A stretch of DNA of 64,000 nt, from NCBI GenBank assembly GCA_029204225.1, contig CM055110.1:35171397-35235396 (forward strand), read 5' to 3'. Origin of the DNA: Diphasiastrum complanatum (lineage: Eukaryota > Streptophyta > Lycopodiopsida > Lycopodiales > Lycopodiaceae). Below, in pieces: positions 43,480 through 53,986 of this stretch. The position numbers and the translations under genes are program-made. Each line of letters starts with the position of its first letter. Within the stretch, counting starts at the first letter, position 1. The notes beneath the pieces were generated by a model that ran no database searches, had not been told where the DNA came from, and saw only the letters and a program-made list of their open reading frames with translations.

Positions 43480-43690
43480 TATCAGACATGAGGGTCTGGG
43501 TTGGGCGTGGCCATTTCGCGTCCGCGTCCGACCCCCGGGCGCGCCCATTTGTTTTTTATTTATTTTTTTGTTTTGGGCTAGACGCGTCCAGCGGGTCGGG
43601 CGCGCCCATTTTTTTTTAATTTTTTTGCTTTTTGGGGCTGGATGCGTCAGTGAACGCGTCTAGTGTCCCGACGCAGGTTCACTCCCATGG
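43480..43690. other. GC-rich repeat island
   Basis: GGGCGCGCCCATTT occurs twice around poly-T tracts, with GACGCGTC motifs between. Possibly a decayed GC-rich MITE; no ends identified. Confidence 0.45.
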
Positions 43691-44004
43691 CTATGTATGC
43701 AATGGAGGCATGGTGCACTATATTAATGATAGATTAGGCTAGCTTTTCGCATGTCTAGGTCTCTATGTTGTCACAGATGTACGTGGCAACCCCTTTGTTC
43801 CACATTGGATTATCTTGGCCAAGTTTATTGTGCGGCAGTGTTTCCTTGAAACGCATTTCGAAAGCTGAAACGCGTTCGAAATGGAACGTACGAAACAACC
43901 TTGTTTCGAAACGACGTTTCACTGTTCGAAACGACTGTTGGAAAAAAGCAAATTTTTTTGCGATACAGCACGGGCCCAAGGGATGTCTATTTTCACTAAG
44001 CCCG

Positions 44005-44040
44005 AGAGAGAAAGAGAGAGAAAGAAAGAAAGAAAGAAAG
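44005..44040. repeat. GAGA/(GAAA)n tail of LINE copy 1
   Basis: On the LINE sense strand the element ends AATAAAGC followed by TTTC repeats and CT-rich sequence rather than poly(A). Copy 2 ends the same way (51003-51066). Confidence 0.8.
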
Positions 44041-44231
44041 CTTTATTAATGTCTTTTCCATGCCAAAAGGCGTATAAGACTAGTAAATGTACATGTCAAG
44101 TATGTGGTAACCATAGAAGCGTATGAAACGTCTCCAAAACAGTAACAAAGTAGCAATCTAGAGCTAAAGCTCTAAACTGAAATAGATGTGATGCTATTAG
44201 AAACATGTGGGAGCATGTATACTGCTAACAG

Positions 44232-45631
44232 TCATGAGTGAGATATGACGCTATCATCTAGTCCTGTCCTGCTGGTGCTGATGATATAGAAGGATGTAAT
44301 ACGGCCTGTGGCATGAAGGGCCACTGGTGGTCTCTGACGTCGTCTGAGAGGATGAAGAGGTCTCCTCGTGATAGGTCGAGTAGCTCGTGCTGCAACATGG
44401 GTATGTGTGGGACGCTGTCTCTGGTCTCTGTGGGCAAGTAGGTCATCATCATCATCGTCACCGTCATCAAAACGTCCTCTCCTCCTGGAGAAGAAAGAAG
44501 TGATCTGAGGCTGAGAAACCTGACTCGGCTGGGCTATCTGATACAAATCCTGTCGTAGTATAAACATCTCTCGTATCATGAGTGCCGCGCATCGGGAATC
44601 CTCATAAGCTATGAGCGATCGTAAGGTGACAGGTGTGTCTCGGAACAAACAGTGGTATCTCCTTCTGATCTCGTAATATACCGGGCACCTAAAGATAAAG
44701 TGCTCCTCTGACTCCACCTCCTCTAAAGAGCATAACTGGCAAATCCGCTCCTCTCTCGGGGTACCCTGGAATCTACCAGTCTCAATAGCCAACTGATGTG
44801 ATGATACGCGGAGCTGTCCCAATGTAAATCTGAGGCAATGTGATAGTCTCGAGTCCAAATAATGCGGTAAGACCGGGACCCCTGCTATGTCAAGCTCAAT
44901 AAAATGAGTCCAGTAGTAGCCGGGTTTCACCCCAAGCTGTCGCCCCCAAGTACGGTCGAGGTATGCCCGATATAAGATGCGCCTGATATACTGATGAGTA
45001 CCTGAGGGGAGCTCTGTAATTGAGATACCAAATGACTCAAGGAGGAAATGGGATGCCTGAGAGAACCACGATAGTCGATAGCCCTGGTCATGAAGAAAGT
45101 GTGAGGAGACCAGTGCTGTCTGTGTATATCTCATATCCTCATCGGGCAGAGCCTGGATTCTCTGAATGTATGTGATAAGCTGGAACGCGACATATATTTG
45201 AATGGGTGGAACAGCAAACTTTGCAAGAAGGATCTCATGTGGAACCGAGGGCTTCGCCCGAATCATACGGGCTAACATGGTGGTCTGCAATCGTGAAATG
45301 CTGGCCCAATGTGATGAAGGGAGGCCGGTGCACCATGTGTCTGCTGCATATAAGGCTGTGGGGGTGACAATAGTATCAAAGTGCGAACATCTCGGATGAG
45401 CTTCCTGAAACAGAACCGCTCAAGCTGAACAAGAGAAGAATGCCCCTTCCCAAGTCGGGTGGTGGCAGCTTGCCGCATGCTGAAGGTAGGACCAGAGAAG
45501 AGTATCCCCAAATAGTTATAAGAGGAAACTACCTCTAAGGCCTGTCCATCTAGGATGAGCTCCTGGCGCTGCATGAAGGCTCGAGAAGTGTTGAAGACCA
45601 TAACCTTGGTCTTCGCAGTGTTCACCCCCAA
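44232..45631 (-). pseudogene. LINE ORF2 C-terminal part with zinc motif and PIP-box-like peptide
   Basis: The first frame (45272-45631) is RT thumb region; a 13-base loss against copy 2 near 45,380 shifts to the frame 44232-45290. That frame carries a long helical region, a zinc-type motif CQLCSLEEVESEEHFIFRCP, and then QPQITSFFSRRRGRF at about 44475-44513, a match to the PCNA-binding Q-x-x-I-x-x-F-F pattern, followed by an acidic run and an Arg-rich tail. Confidence 0.85.
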
Positions 45632-45655
45632 CCCCCATCTGGTACAAAATCCCTG

Positions 45656-46110
45656 TCAACAATCCAGCTGCCTCTGCAAACCCTCTCTGGTCGGGGATAC
45701 TAGTACTACATCATCCGCATAAAGGAGAATAACAATTAGAATGGTGCCAAGTCTACAGCCACCCCCGCCACACTGTGAGATGACTCGCTCTAACTCATCA
45801 ATATACAATCCAAAGAGAACCGGTGAAAGAGAGCACCCCTGTTTCACCCCAATGGTGCTCCAAATGTGATCAGATAAGCCACTGCTATGTCGGAAACATC
45901 CCAAGAGCTTCTCATAAAGAGCCATCACTGCTAAAACAATATCTGTGGAGAAACCAAGGTCACGAAGTCTCTGAATGAGCAGGGAGTGTGGTACAGAATC
46001 GAAGGCCTTCCTGAAATCTACAAAACAGCAGTAAACCCTCTCTTTCCTGTACTTAGCTTCCTCGATCAAGGCTCGAAGTGTAAAAATATGGTCAGTGGTA
46101 GAATAATGAG
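45656..46110 (-). pseudogene. LINE ORF2 reverse transcriptase core
   Basis: Minus strand: VYCCFVDFRKAFDSVPHSLL, then GVKQGCSLSPVLFGLYIDEL and the catalytic LLYADDVVLV. All RT blocks are in order. A TGA stop (DC*QGFCTRWG) ends the frame at 45,656 and a shift near 46,110 separates it from the endonuclease frame. Confidence 0.92.
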
Positions 46111-46111
46111 A

Positions 46112-47870
46112 TCAGAAACCTGCCTGCCCCAATGCATGTAATCTCCGAGCTTCCGCCTCTGAACTCACTGCAGACTGGAGTATGGTACCATAGAGCTTCG
46201 TGAGAACATGTCCGATCATGATGGTGCGGTAATTACCAGGGATCATGGGATCACCATTTTTATGAATAGGGTGGATGATGTTGGTGCACCAGGATGAGGG
46301 GAAACCAGAGACAACGGCGGAATTGAGGAGAGTGGCTAGTATGGGAGCAAGGAGGTCGGAAGCATGGGTTAGGAGTTCAGATTCAAGGTCTTCGATATCT
46401 CTTGCTTTATGGGACTTCATTCTCTTGATGGCTGTAAGTACCATGTCAGATGTGAAGAAGGTGAACTCAGAGGGGCGTGGGGAGATAGAGATGGGTGCGT
46501 CAGTGGGTATGGTATATAGTTTGGTAGCGTATTCGGTCCATATGTGAAGGTCATCCAGGAGGGGTGGTGGAGCACGAGGGATAAACTCACGCCAAAAGGC
46601 GCCTGAAGAGGAACTGAAGAGAAGATCAACAAGACGCGTTCCTTCGGAGTCATCATATATACGCTTTTTTCGGCGGAGTGTGCGACGGTAAGAGCGCCTG
46701 GAGGAGTGGAGGAGATGAGGATCGTGAGTGCGGGCATGGGGGACAAGCTGACGAAGAGAGCGACATTCAACATCATACCACGGGGGGTGTGGGGGTCGTA
46801 TCGATGAGGAGCGGGTGCCTCTGCTTTTATGGGGTTTAGATGGAAAAGCAAGGGAAGCAGCGGTATGAAGAGAAGTGCTAAGAAAGGCAGCTTGAGTCTC
46901 GACTGTACTATCGCGAGGGAAGGAATGGAGCAATGAGGTTAGGAACTCCTGGTAAACTGGTGTAAAGAGAGAACTGAATGTATACTTGGGTGCCCGTGTA
47001 AGCAGGGGGTGTGAGGATGGTTGGGGAGGTGGGAGGCGGCCGATAGCGAAGGAGAGAAAGGAATGATCAGAGAGAGTGGTGGGAGATACATGAAAATCAG
47101 ATATGAGAGGTATGGAAGATGGTGATCCCATGAGATAATCCACAACACTATGTCCACCACTGTGAGGGTGACAAGTATAACTGCCAGATTTTGGCCAACA
47201 AGTTAGGCCATTGTAAATGGCTAACTCATGGGCCTCTCCAAATTGCAATAAATGCTCACCGTAAGGGGTAGTAGGTCCCAAGCTGTCCTCTAAAATCCTG
47301 GTAACTCCCATATCATCGCTGTCAAGGGCATGAACGCGGAGCTGGTCCGTGATGTCATAGAACTCTGACTGTCGTGAAGAGGTTCGGGCATTAAAATCTC
47401 CAATGAGGAGAATATGCCCCCGCTCTGCGAATCTGATGATATCAGGCGATAAATCAAGGTAGGGTGAACCTGTGCCCTCAGCAAAGGACGAAGACTCTGG
47501 AGAAAAATAACAGGCCGCCACAAAGAGGTCCCTGTCCAACCCAATATCCTGCCCAGTAATATGAATCCATATATACCGTGCATGCTCGTCGTGTCTGATG
47601 AACTCAATGCTCGGATGAAGAGACTCTCTGTATAAACATGCAATACCTCCGGATCCACGACCGCTAGCTGATCTAGTCTCAAGTCTGTACACGGAATCCC
47701 ATCTGTATCCTAGAAAAATAGGTAATCCTCTCTCCTGACTCTCATGAGTCTCCATAAAGAGCAGCAAATCTCTGTCAGTGATGAAATCGATCAAGTCGCT
47801 AGCAATGGAGGATGAGTGTAAACCATCACAGTTCCATACTCCAATCCGGAGATGGTGTGGGTTGGGCCCC
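46112..47870 (-). pseudogene. LINE ORF2 endonuclease and RT start
   Basis: The frame from 47794 is open for 560 codons, and in-frame sequence further upstream (RIGVWNCDGLHSSSIASDL) shows the true start lies before it. APE endonuclease signatures are present: METHES, GDFNARTSS, SGSYTCHPHSG and LSDHSFLSFAI. It ends in the first RT blocks (KNGDPMIPGNYRTIMIGHVL TKLYGTIL). Confidence 0.92.
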
Positions 47871-47905
47871 GGGGCACTCCCAAACCCGGGGACCCCAAAT
47901 CCCTA

Positions 47906-48650
47906 GCACTGGGAGCTGTTAGGTGCGCTGTCAAGAAAACGCACTCGTCCATCTCGGTAAATGACTCGTCTGCCAGACTCACGGGCTGCCTGAAAGGCCT
48001 TACGCCTCTCCTCTACCTAGATATATGTGAGGTCGTCGTCCATGTAGATAGTGGTACCACGTAGCTTAGCTCTGCACCGCAAAGCATCTCGACGGCTCTC
48101 GAGGGAGGTGAAACGAAGAATGAGTGTGGCTGCATCTCTAGTGGTCCTCCATGCGGTGTCTAACACCTCTGTCCTGTGCCCGAGAGTGATGTCGAGAAAG
48201 CGTTTAGCTTCAGCCAATGCATCCTGTGTATCTAGAACTCCACGAACTCTAATATTGTGGGATTTTTGGTCTCGAGATTTCTCTTCCGAGATGGTGGCTG
48301 AGATAACTGAGGAGATGGGAGCGCTGGGTTTGGTGCCCTTTTTCAAAACTGATGCCCAGGAAAGGGCCTCTTCGTGTTGCTTCTCAATCTTGGTTTCTAG
48401 CTCCCGTAGCATGTTGGTGGTGGATTTCGGAAGCTGCGGCCTGTTTGATTCCGATGGATCGTGAGGCAACCTTGGACTGCAATAGCTTCTTCTCGTTGAC
48501 CAAAGAAGTAACCGTTCCTTTCAGCTGTGAAATTTCATACCGCAAAAATTGGAAATCTGCCTTGAATTGATCAATCTGCCAAGATGAAAAATGTTCAATT
48601 GATTTGGAAGGCGTATACGGAATATTGGCTGTAGACTGTGGTGCCGTGAA
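47906..48650 (-). pseudogene. LINE ORF1 (coiled coil and RNA-binding protein)
   Basis: N-terminal part (about 48,650-48,470) reads FRFLRYEISQLKG-like coiled coil (QFLRYEISQLKGTVTSLVNE). A shift near 48,465 enters the frame 48017-48469 with SHNIRVRGVL, ILRFTSLESRRDAL and IYMDDDLTYI, the RRM-like pattern of LINE ORF1 proteins. A TAG replaces the CAG after TYI; beyond it VEERRKAFQAARESGRRVIY completes the protein to about 47,906. Confidence 0.78.
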
Positions 48651-48659
48651 GGAGGAAGA

Positions 48660-48830
48660 GTGAGAGAGAGAGAGAGAGAGAGATTGTGTGTGAGTGTGAC
48701 ATGTGTGTTGTGTTGTGATTGTGTTGTGAGAGTGTGTTGTAACTTGTGATTGTGTTGAGAGAGAGATATTGATATGTGTGTGTGTGTGTGTGTGTAAAAG
48801 AGAGGGAGTGTTTGTGTGTGTGTGTTACAC
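48660..48830. repeat. (GA)n and (GT)n microsatellites
   Basis: GA run at about 48663-48682, then TGTGTT-rich sequence and a GT run at about 48773-48796. Lies between the LINE 5' end and hAT sequence. Confidence 0.9.
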
Positions 48831-48950
48831 TAAGAACCTTCAGGCTTCAAGTTTCAACTTTCAACGTTTACATTTGCTATTTTTTTTGAAATCGTTTACT
48901 AGTACTTACTATTGAGAATCGAAATCTTGGTTTCATTTCAATTTTTGTAG

Positions 48951-49449
48951 GTTAATCCTGATGAGATCGATGTGGCAAGGGTTTCAGACTTGCCACCAAG
49001 ATCACAAGAGGAGGAGGATGTCTATGCTCTACTCCATCGGGAGGCCTTAGCAGTTGCAGCTTGATTTTGATGCCCGATTCTCCGATTCACTGCATTATAT
49101 TAGTAGGCTTTTAGTACTTTGAAGTTTTGTAGATATACTGATAGTAGAGTACTAGATTGTAAATTGTAAATTGTAAGTTAAAAGTAATGTCGAGCCTAAG
49201 TCTTGATTCCAATTTCCTTGTGTGCATTGCGCAGGAGTTGCAGCACGCAGGACCAGGAGCGCAGGAGAGGGTCCGAGCCATGCAACAGTCTCAAACACCT
49301 TTGAGAGTCCCTCTGGCTCTAACTCAGATGAGGAATCCGCCACTAAGGGTGAGGGATCAGATGAGGATGAGGATGTGGAGGATGAGGGTGACTTTGATGA
49401 TGGGGAGGATGACATTGAGCCTAAGGACATGCCAGTGCCTCCACGATGA
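48951..49449 (+). pseudogene. C-terminal remnant of a second hAT transposase
   Basis: After the acceptor TTTTGTAG the plus strand reads VNPDEIDVARVSDLPPRSQE EEDVYALLHREA then a stop; after a later acceptor GCGCAG it reads an acidic tail ESATKGEGSDEDEDVEDEGD ending MPVPPR. The acidic, MPVP-containing tail recalls the end of the A-E family transposases. No catalytic sequence remains. Confidence 0.55.
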
Positions 49450-50640
49450 TAGCGTCTGAGGCGGGCAGCTAGAGCCTAGATGGGGGGGGCACTCACTGCT
49501 CCGTACTCAACATAGATGATAGTGGCATACTCTAGGCTCTAGCATAGTAGTTATAAATATTACATATGACACAGACTCATGGGGCCTCAGGCTTGAGCCT
49601 TGAGGCTACGCTTGACACTCTTGTTATTTATGCTCATTGCTTTTACTTTAAACTTTAAAGTTTAAACTTTTGACTCTTGTCTTGAATTGTAATTTTTGAT
49701 TTGTTACTAGGTAGAAAGAACTTAGTGCCAAGTGGTCAGTGCATTGTAAGTTCAAAGTTGTAACTACAGTTTATAACTTTATTGTTTATAATTTTTGGAA
49801 GTTCTTGGATGTTTGAGACTGTGATGTGTTGTGTGCAATGCATAGAAGTGTGACTGTTCGTTGTTGACACGTTATCAAGCACCTATAGGCTATTAGAATT
49901 TAGTGATTACCATGTGGCAAATCGCAATGGGCATGCAAACCTTGAGCCCTCACGAGCCAAACTTCTTGTTCTCTTGGTAGTAAATTAGTAGTAAGTACTT
50001 ACAAGTTACAAGTTACAAGACTCTAAAGATCTTAGATGATGAATCATGATGGTCGTGTCTTTGCATACTTCCTGAATGCACCTGGGTCCTGTACTATGTA
50101 CTATCATCTATGTAGGCTGTGAACTTTTAAGCATGCTGCATGATTTCTCAAGGGCCATAAGCTTTGTACTGGCAATGGGCATGAACTGAATCTCGCAACC
50201 TAATTAGTAATAACCTATCATGTGTAAACCCCAAAAACCCTCAAAAACTCATTTTAAAGAAAAAAAAAAACCTAAAAAAAAATTCCCGTTTCGAACCTGA
50301 ACCAGTCGTTTCAAACGCATTTCAAAACGACGTACGAAACAAGCTCGTGAAACATTGATTGTGCCTCCCATATAGATGGAGACTACCTTTAGGTTGATCA
50401 TTGATATGTGGAGAGTCATGGCATTTGAAGAGACAAATCCAGCTAGGCATAGATATACATGGTTAGCGTTAGCTCTTGCAACATCCAAAGAGCTAGATGA
50501 GTAGGGACTTCAGGTGTCTTGGTTACTCTCAAGCTTCATGTCTATTGGACTCATTTGGCATTTCCTTATCACATCTTGTAGAGGGGACCCATACCCATCT
50601 TACCGTTCATAGATCCTATGTTTAGGATAGCATGTAGTTA
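49450..50640. other. 3' part of the second hAT element and flank, no gene
   Basis: AT-rich non-coding sequence up to the terminal repeat (GTTTCGAAC/GTTTCAAACGC motifs, 50,285-50,357), then unassigned sequence to the LINE fragment. Confidence 0.5.
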
Positions 50641-50990
50641 TCTAGCCTCTGCCTCTCTGCTCACTACTATGTAAAGAATGGTCATAGAGCCTAGCCATGA
50701 GATACCCGATAATAATGGTGTAGTGTCACACACTAGTTTTTTGGATGGGGTGAATGATATTGGTGTGTTAGAAGGATAGAAGAAAAGAGATGTCAATGAC
50801 ATTGCGGAGAGTGGCCAAGGTAGGCGATGCAATATCTTCAACATGGATGGGATATTTGGCTTCAAGGTTCTCAATTTGCAACGTGGACAAGAAATCCAGC
50901 CTCAAGGTTCTCAATATCTCTGGCATGGTTGCATTTCAGCCTATCACTGGCTTTGTGCACCATTTCTGGAGTGAAAACGAAAAGCTTAAA
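50640..50990 (-). pseudogene. Old LINE reverse-transcriptase fragment
   Basis: The minus strand retains HARDIE-type and SREAEAR peptides that line up with 46112-46450 of LINE copy 1, but with many shifts. A more ancient copy of the same family. Confidence 0.65.
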
Positions 50991-51002
50991 GGGTGTGGGT
51001 GA

Positions 51003-51004
51003 GT

Positions 51005-51056
<52 letters not shown>

Positions 51057-51066
51057 AAAAGAAAAG
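51003..51066. repeat. (GA)n/(GAAAA)n tail of LINE copy 2
   Basis: A GA run of about 45 bases then GAAAA repeats, directly joined to GCTTTATTAATG at the LINE end, as in copy 1. Confidence 0.9.
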
Positions 51067-53370
51067 CTTTATTAATGTCTTTTCCATGCCAAAAGGCATA
51101 TAAGACTAGTAAATGTACGTGTCAAGTACGTGGTAACCATAGGAGCGTATGAAACGTCTCCAAAACAGTAACAAAAGTAGCAAATCTAGAGCTAAAGCTA
51201 TAAAATGAAATAGATGTGATGCTATAAGAAACATGTGGGAGCATGTATGCTGCTAAAAGTCATGCGTGAGGTATGACGCTATCATCTAGTCCTGTCCTGC
51301 TAATGCAGATGCTATAGAAGGATGTCATACGGCCTGCGACATGAAGGGCCACTGGTGGTCTCTGACGTCGTCTGGGAGGATGAAGAGGTCTCCTCGTGAT
51401 AGGTCGAGTAGCTCGTGCTGCAGCATGGGTATGTGTGGGACGCTGTCTCTGTTCTCTGTGGGCAAGTAGGTCATCATCATCGTCATCGTCACCGTCATCA
51501 AATCGTCCTCTCCTCCTGGAGAAGAAAGAAGTGATCTGAGGCTGAGAAACCTGACTCTGCTGGGCTGTCTGATACAAATCATGTCGCAGTATAAACATCT
51601 CTCGTATAATGAGTGCCGCGCATCGGGAATCCTCATAAGCTATGAGCGATTGTAAGGTGACAGGTGTGCCACGGAACAAACAGTGGTATCTCCCTCTGAT
51701 CTCGTAATATACCGGGCACCTAAAGATAAAGTGCTCCTCTGACTCCACCTCCTCTAAAGAGCATAACTGGCAAATCCGCTCCTCTCTCGGGGTACCCTGG
51801 AATATACCAGCTCAATAGCCAATTGATGTGATGATACGCGGAGCTGTCTCGATGTAAATATGAGGCAATGTGATAGTCTCGAGTCCAAATAATGTGGTAA
51901 GACTGGGAACCCTGCTATGTCAAGCTCAATAAAATGAGTCCAATAGTAGCCGGGTTTAACCCCAAGCTGTCGCCCCCAAGTACGGTCGAGATATGCCCGA
52001 TATAAGATGCGCCTGATATACTGATGAGTACCTAAGGGGAGCTCTGTAATGGAGATACCAAATGACTCAAGGAGGAAATGGGATGCCTGAGAGAACCACG
52101 ATAGTCGATAACCCTGGTCATGAAGAAAGTGTGAGGAAACAAGTGCTGTCTGTGTATATCTCATATCCTCATCGGACAGAGCCTGGATTCTCTGAATGTA
52201 TGCAATAAGCTGGAACGCGGCATATATCTGAATGGGTGGAACAACAAACTGTGCAAGAAGGATCTCATGTGGAACCGAGGGCTTTGCCTGAATTATACGA
52301 GCTAACATGGTGGTCTGCAATCGTGAAATGCTGGCCCAATGTGATGAAGGGAGGCCAGTACACCCTGTCTTTGCTGCATATAAGGCTGTGGGGGTGACAA
52401 TAGTATCAAAGAGTCTACACTTACTGCGAGCATCTCGGATGAGCTTCCTGAAGTAGAACCGCTCAAGCTGAACAAGAGAGGAATGCCCCTTACCAAGTTG
52501 GGTGGTGGCAGCCTGCCGCATGCTGAAGGTAGGACCAGAAAAGAGTATCCCCAAATAGGTATTTGAGGAAACTACCTCTAAGGCCTGTCTCCTGGCGCTG
52601 CATGAAGGCTCGAGAGGTGTTGAAGACCATAACCTTGGTCTTCGCAGTGTTCACCCCCAACCCCCATCTGGTACAAAATCCCTGTAAACAGCCACCCCCG
52701 CCACACTATGAGATGACTCGCTCTAACTCATCAATATATAATCCAAAGAGAACCGGTGAAAGAGAGCACCCCTGTTTCACCCCAATGGTGCTCCAAATGT
52801 GATCAGATAGGCCACTGCTATGTCAAAAACATCCCAAGACCTTCTCATAAAGAGCCATCACTGCTAGAACAATATCTTAGAGAGTGGTGGGAGATACATG
52901 AAAATCAGAGATGAGAGGTATGGAAGATGGTGATCCCATGAGATAATCCACAACAATATGTCCACCACTGTGAGGGTGACAAGTATAACTGCCAGATTTT
53001 GGCCAACAAGTTAGGCCATTGTAAATGGCTAATTCATGGGCCTCTCCAAATTGCAATAAATGCTCATCGTAAGGGGTAGTAGGTCCCAAGCTGTCCTCTG
53101 AAATCCTGGTAACTCCCATGTCATCGCTGTCAAGGGCATGAACGCGGAGCTGGTCGGTGATGTCATAAAACTCTGATTGTCGTGAAGAGGTTCAGGCATT
53201 AAAATCCCCAGTGAGGAGAATATGCCCCCGCTCTACGAATTTGATAATATTAGGCAATAAATCAAGGTAGGGTGAACCTGTGCCCTCAGCAAAGGACGAA
53301 GACTCTGGAGGGAAATAACATGCTGCCACAAGGAGGTCCCTGTCCAAACCAATATCCTGCCCAACAATAC
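51066..53370 (-). mobile_element. LINE copy 2, 5'-truncated with internal deletions
   Basis: Very similar to copy 1. The C-terminal frames 51260-51748 and 51754-52554 keep the helical region, zinc motif and the QPQITSFF peptide (51521-51544). A deletion at about 52,687 removes the YADD active site, and another at about 52,877 joins mid-RT to the endonuclease. The copy stops in the endonuclease at about 53,370. Confidence 0.9.
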
Positions 53371-53986
53371 TGTACATCACAAAATTGTTTGCTCTAAATC
53401 TATAAAAGAGGCCTCCTCCTCCTAGTGGGCGCACTTTTCTGGATGGAGAAATTTCTCTCATATGCTAATGTGTTTTGCTCTCTTGTGTGGTAGAATCTCT
53501 TGCTTATTAACGCTAGTATAATGCTGTCCTAGATTGGTGTTTTGTTGGATCTGATTTCTTGCTTTGTATTCTTGCTAATGTAATGTCTTTCATGCTGGAA
53601 ATTTGTGGACAGCAAGCATTCCAGATCCAATAGGCCAAATTGAAGGAGCAAAATCAAGGATTAATGATGCTAGAATGCTCCCTATAGCATACACTATCAT
53701 TCTAGATAAGGAAGCAAGTTTCTTTCATGAGGTTCATGTAATTTTCTGCTCACATCCTCTTCATCTTGCTCGCTGTCCTCCATAGCTAGCAGATCCGATC
53801 ACTTCAAAAGTTTGATCTATTCATTAGATGTCGGCAAATTTACAATTTGCCAAGCAATTTACTTTTGCATGTGCAAGTATTATTCCATGCATGTTGCATC
53901 CATGTCTTTTGATTTTTCCAGATTGCTTGCATGTTGCCATAATTGAGGAATAGGATACTCATGTGTATGAGTTCTAGTTTGATGGT
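53371..53986. other. Region before the gypsy copy, possible LTR/leader
   Basis: Contains TCTATAAAAGAGGCC near 53,398, an LTR-like TATA box, and a short coding-like stretch (IGQIEGAKSRINDARM) near 53,625 that could be the start of a gypsy gag. Not provable from this copy. Confidence 0.4.

Larger units (their letters stand above)
44040..48660 (-). mobile_element. LINE copy 1, nearly full length but broken
   Basis: Non-LTR retrotransposon in minus orientation: ORF1 (about 47.9-48.65 kb), ORF2 with APE endonuclease, reverse transcriptase and a Cys/His plus basic C-terminus (44.23-47.87 kb), then AATAAAGC and a TTTC-type tail. The 5' end merges into GA/GT microsatellites at 48.66-48.83 kb. Inserted in the second hAT element. 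Confidence 0.88.
43835..50357 (+). mobile_element. Second hAT family element, split by a LINE
   Basis: The left end has CAGTGTTTCCTTGAAACGC and the right end reversed has CAATGTTTCACGAG; both are rich in GTTTCGAAAC-type palindromes. Flanks ATTGTGCG and ATTGTGCC make a near-exact 8-bp duplication. Remaining coding sequence is the C-terminal part at 48.95-49.45 kb. The missing 5' two-thirds was lost around the LINE insertion. Confidence 0.65.

Noticed and set aside
45202-48464. Plus-strand open frames opposite the LINE
   Set aside because: Shadows of the LINE ORFs on the other strand.
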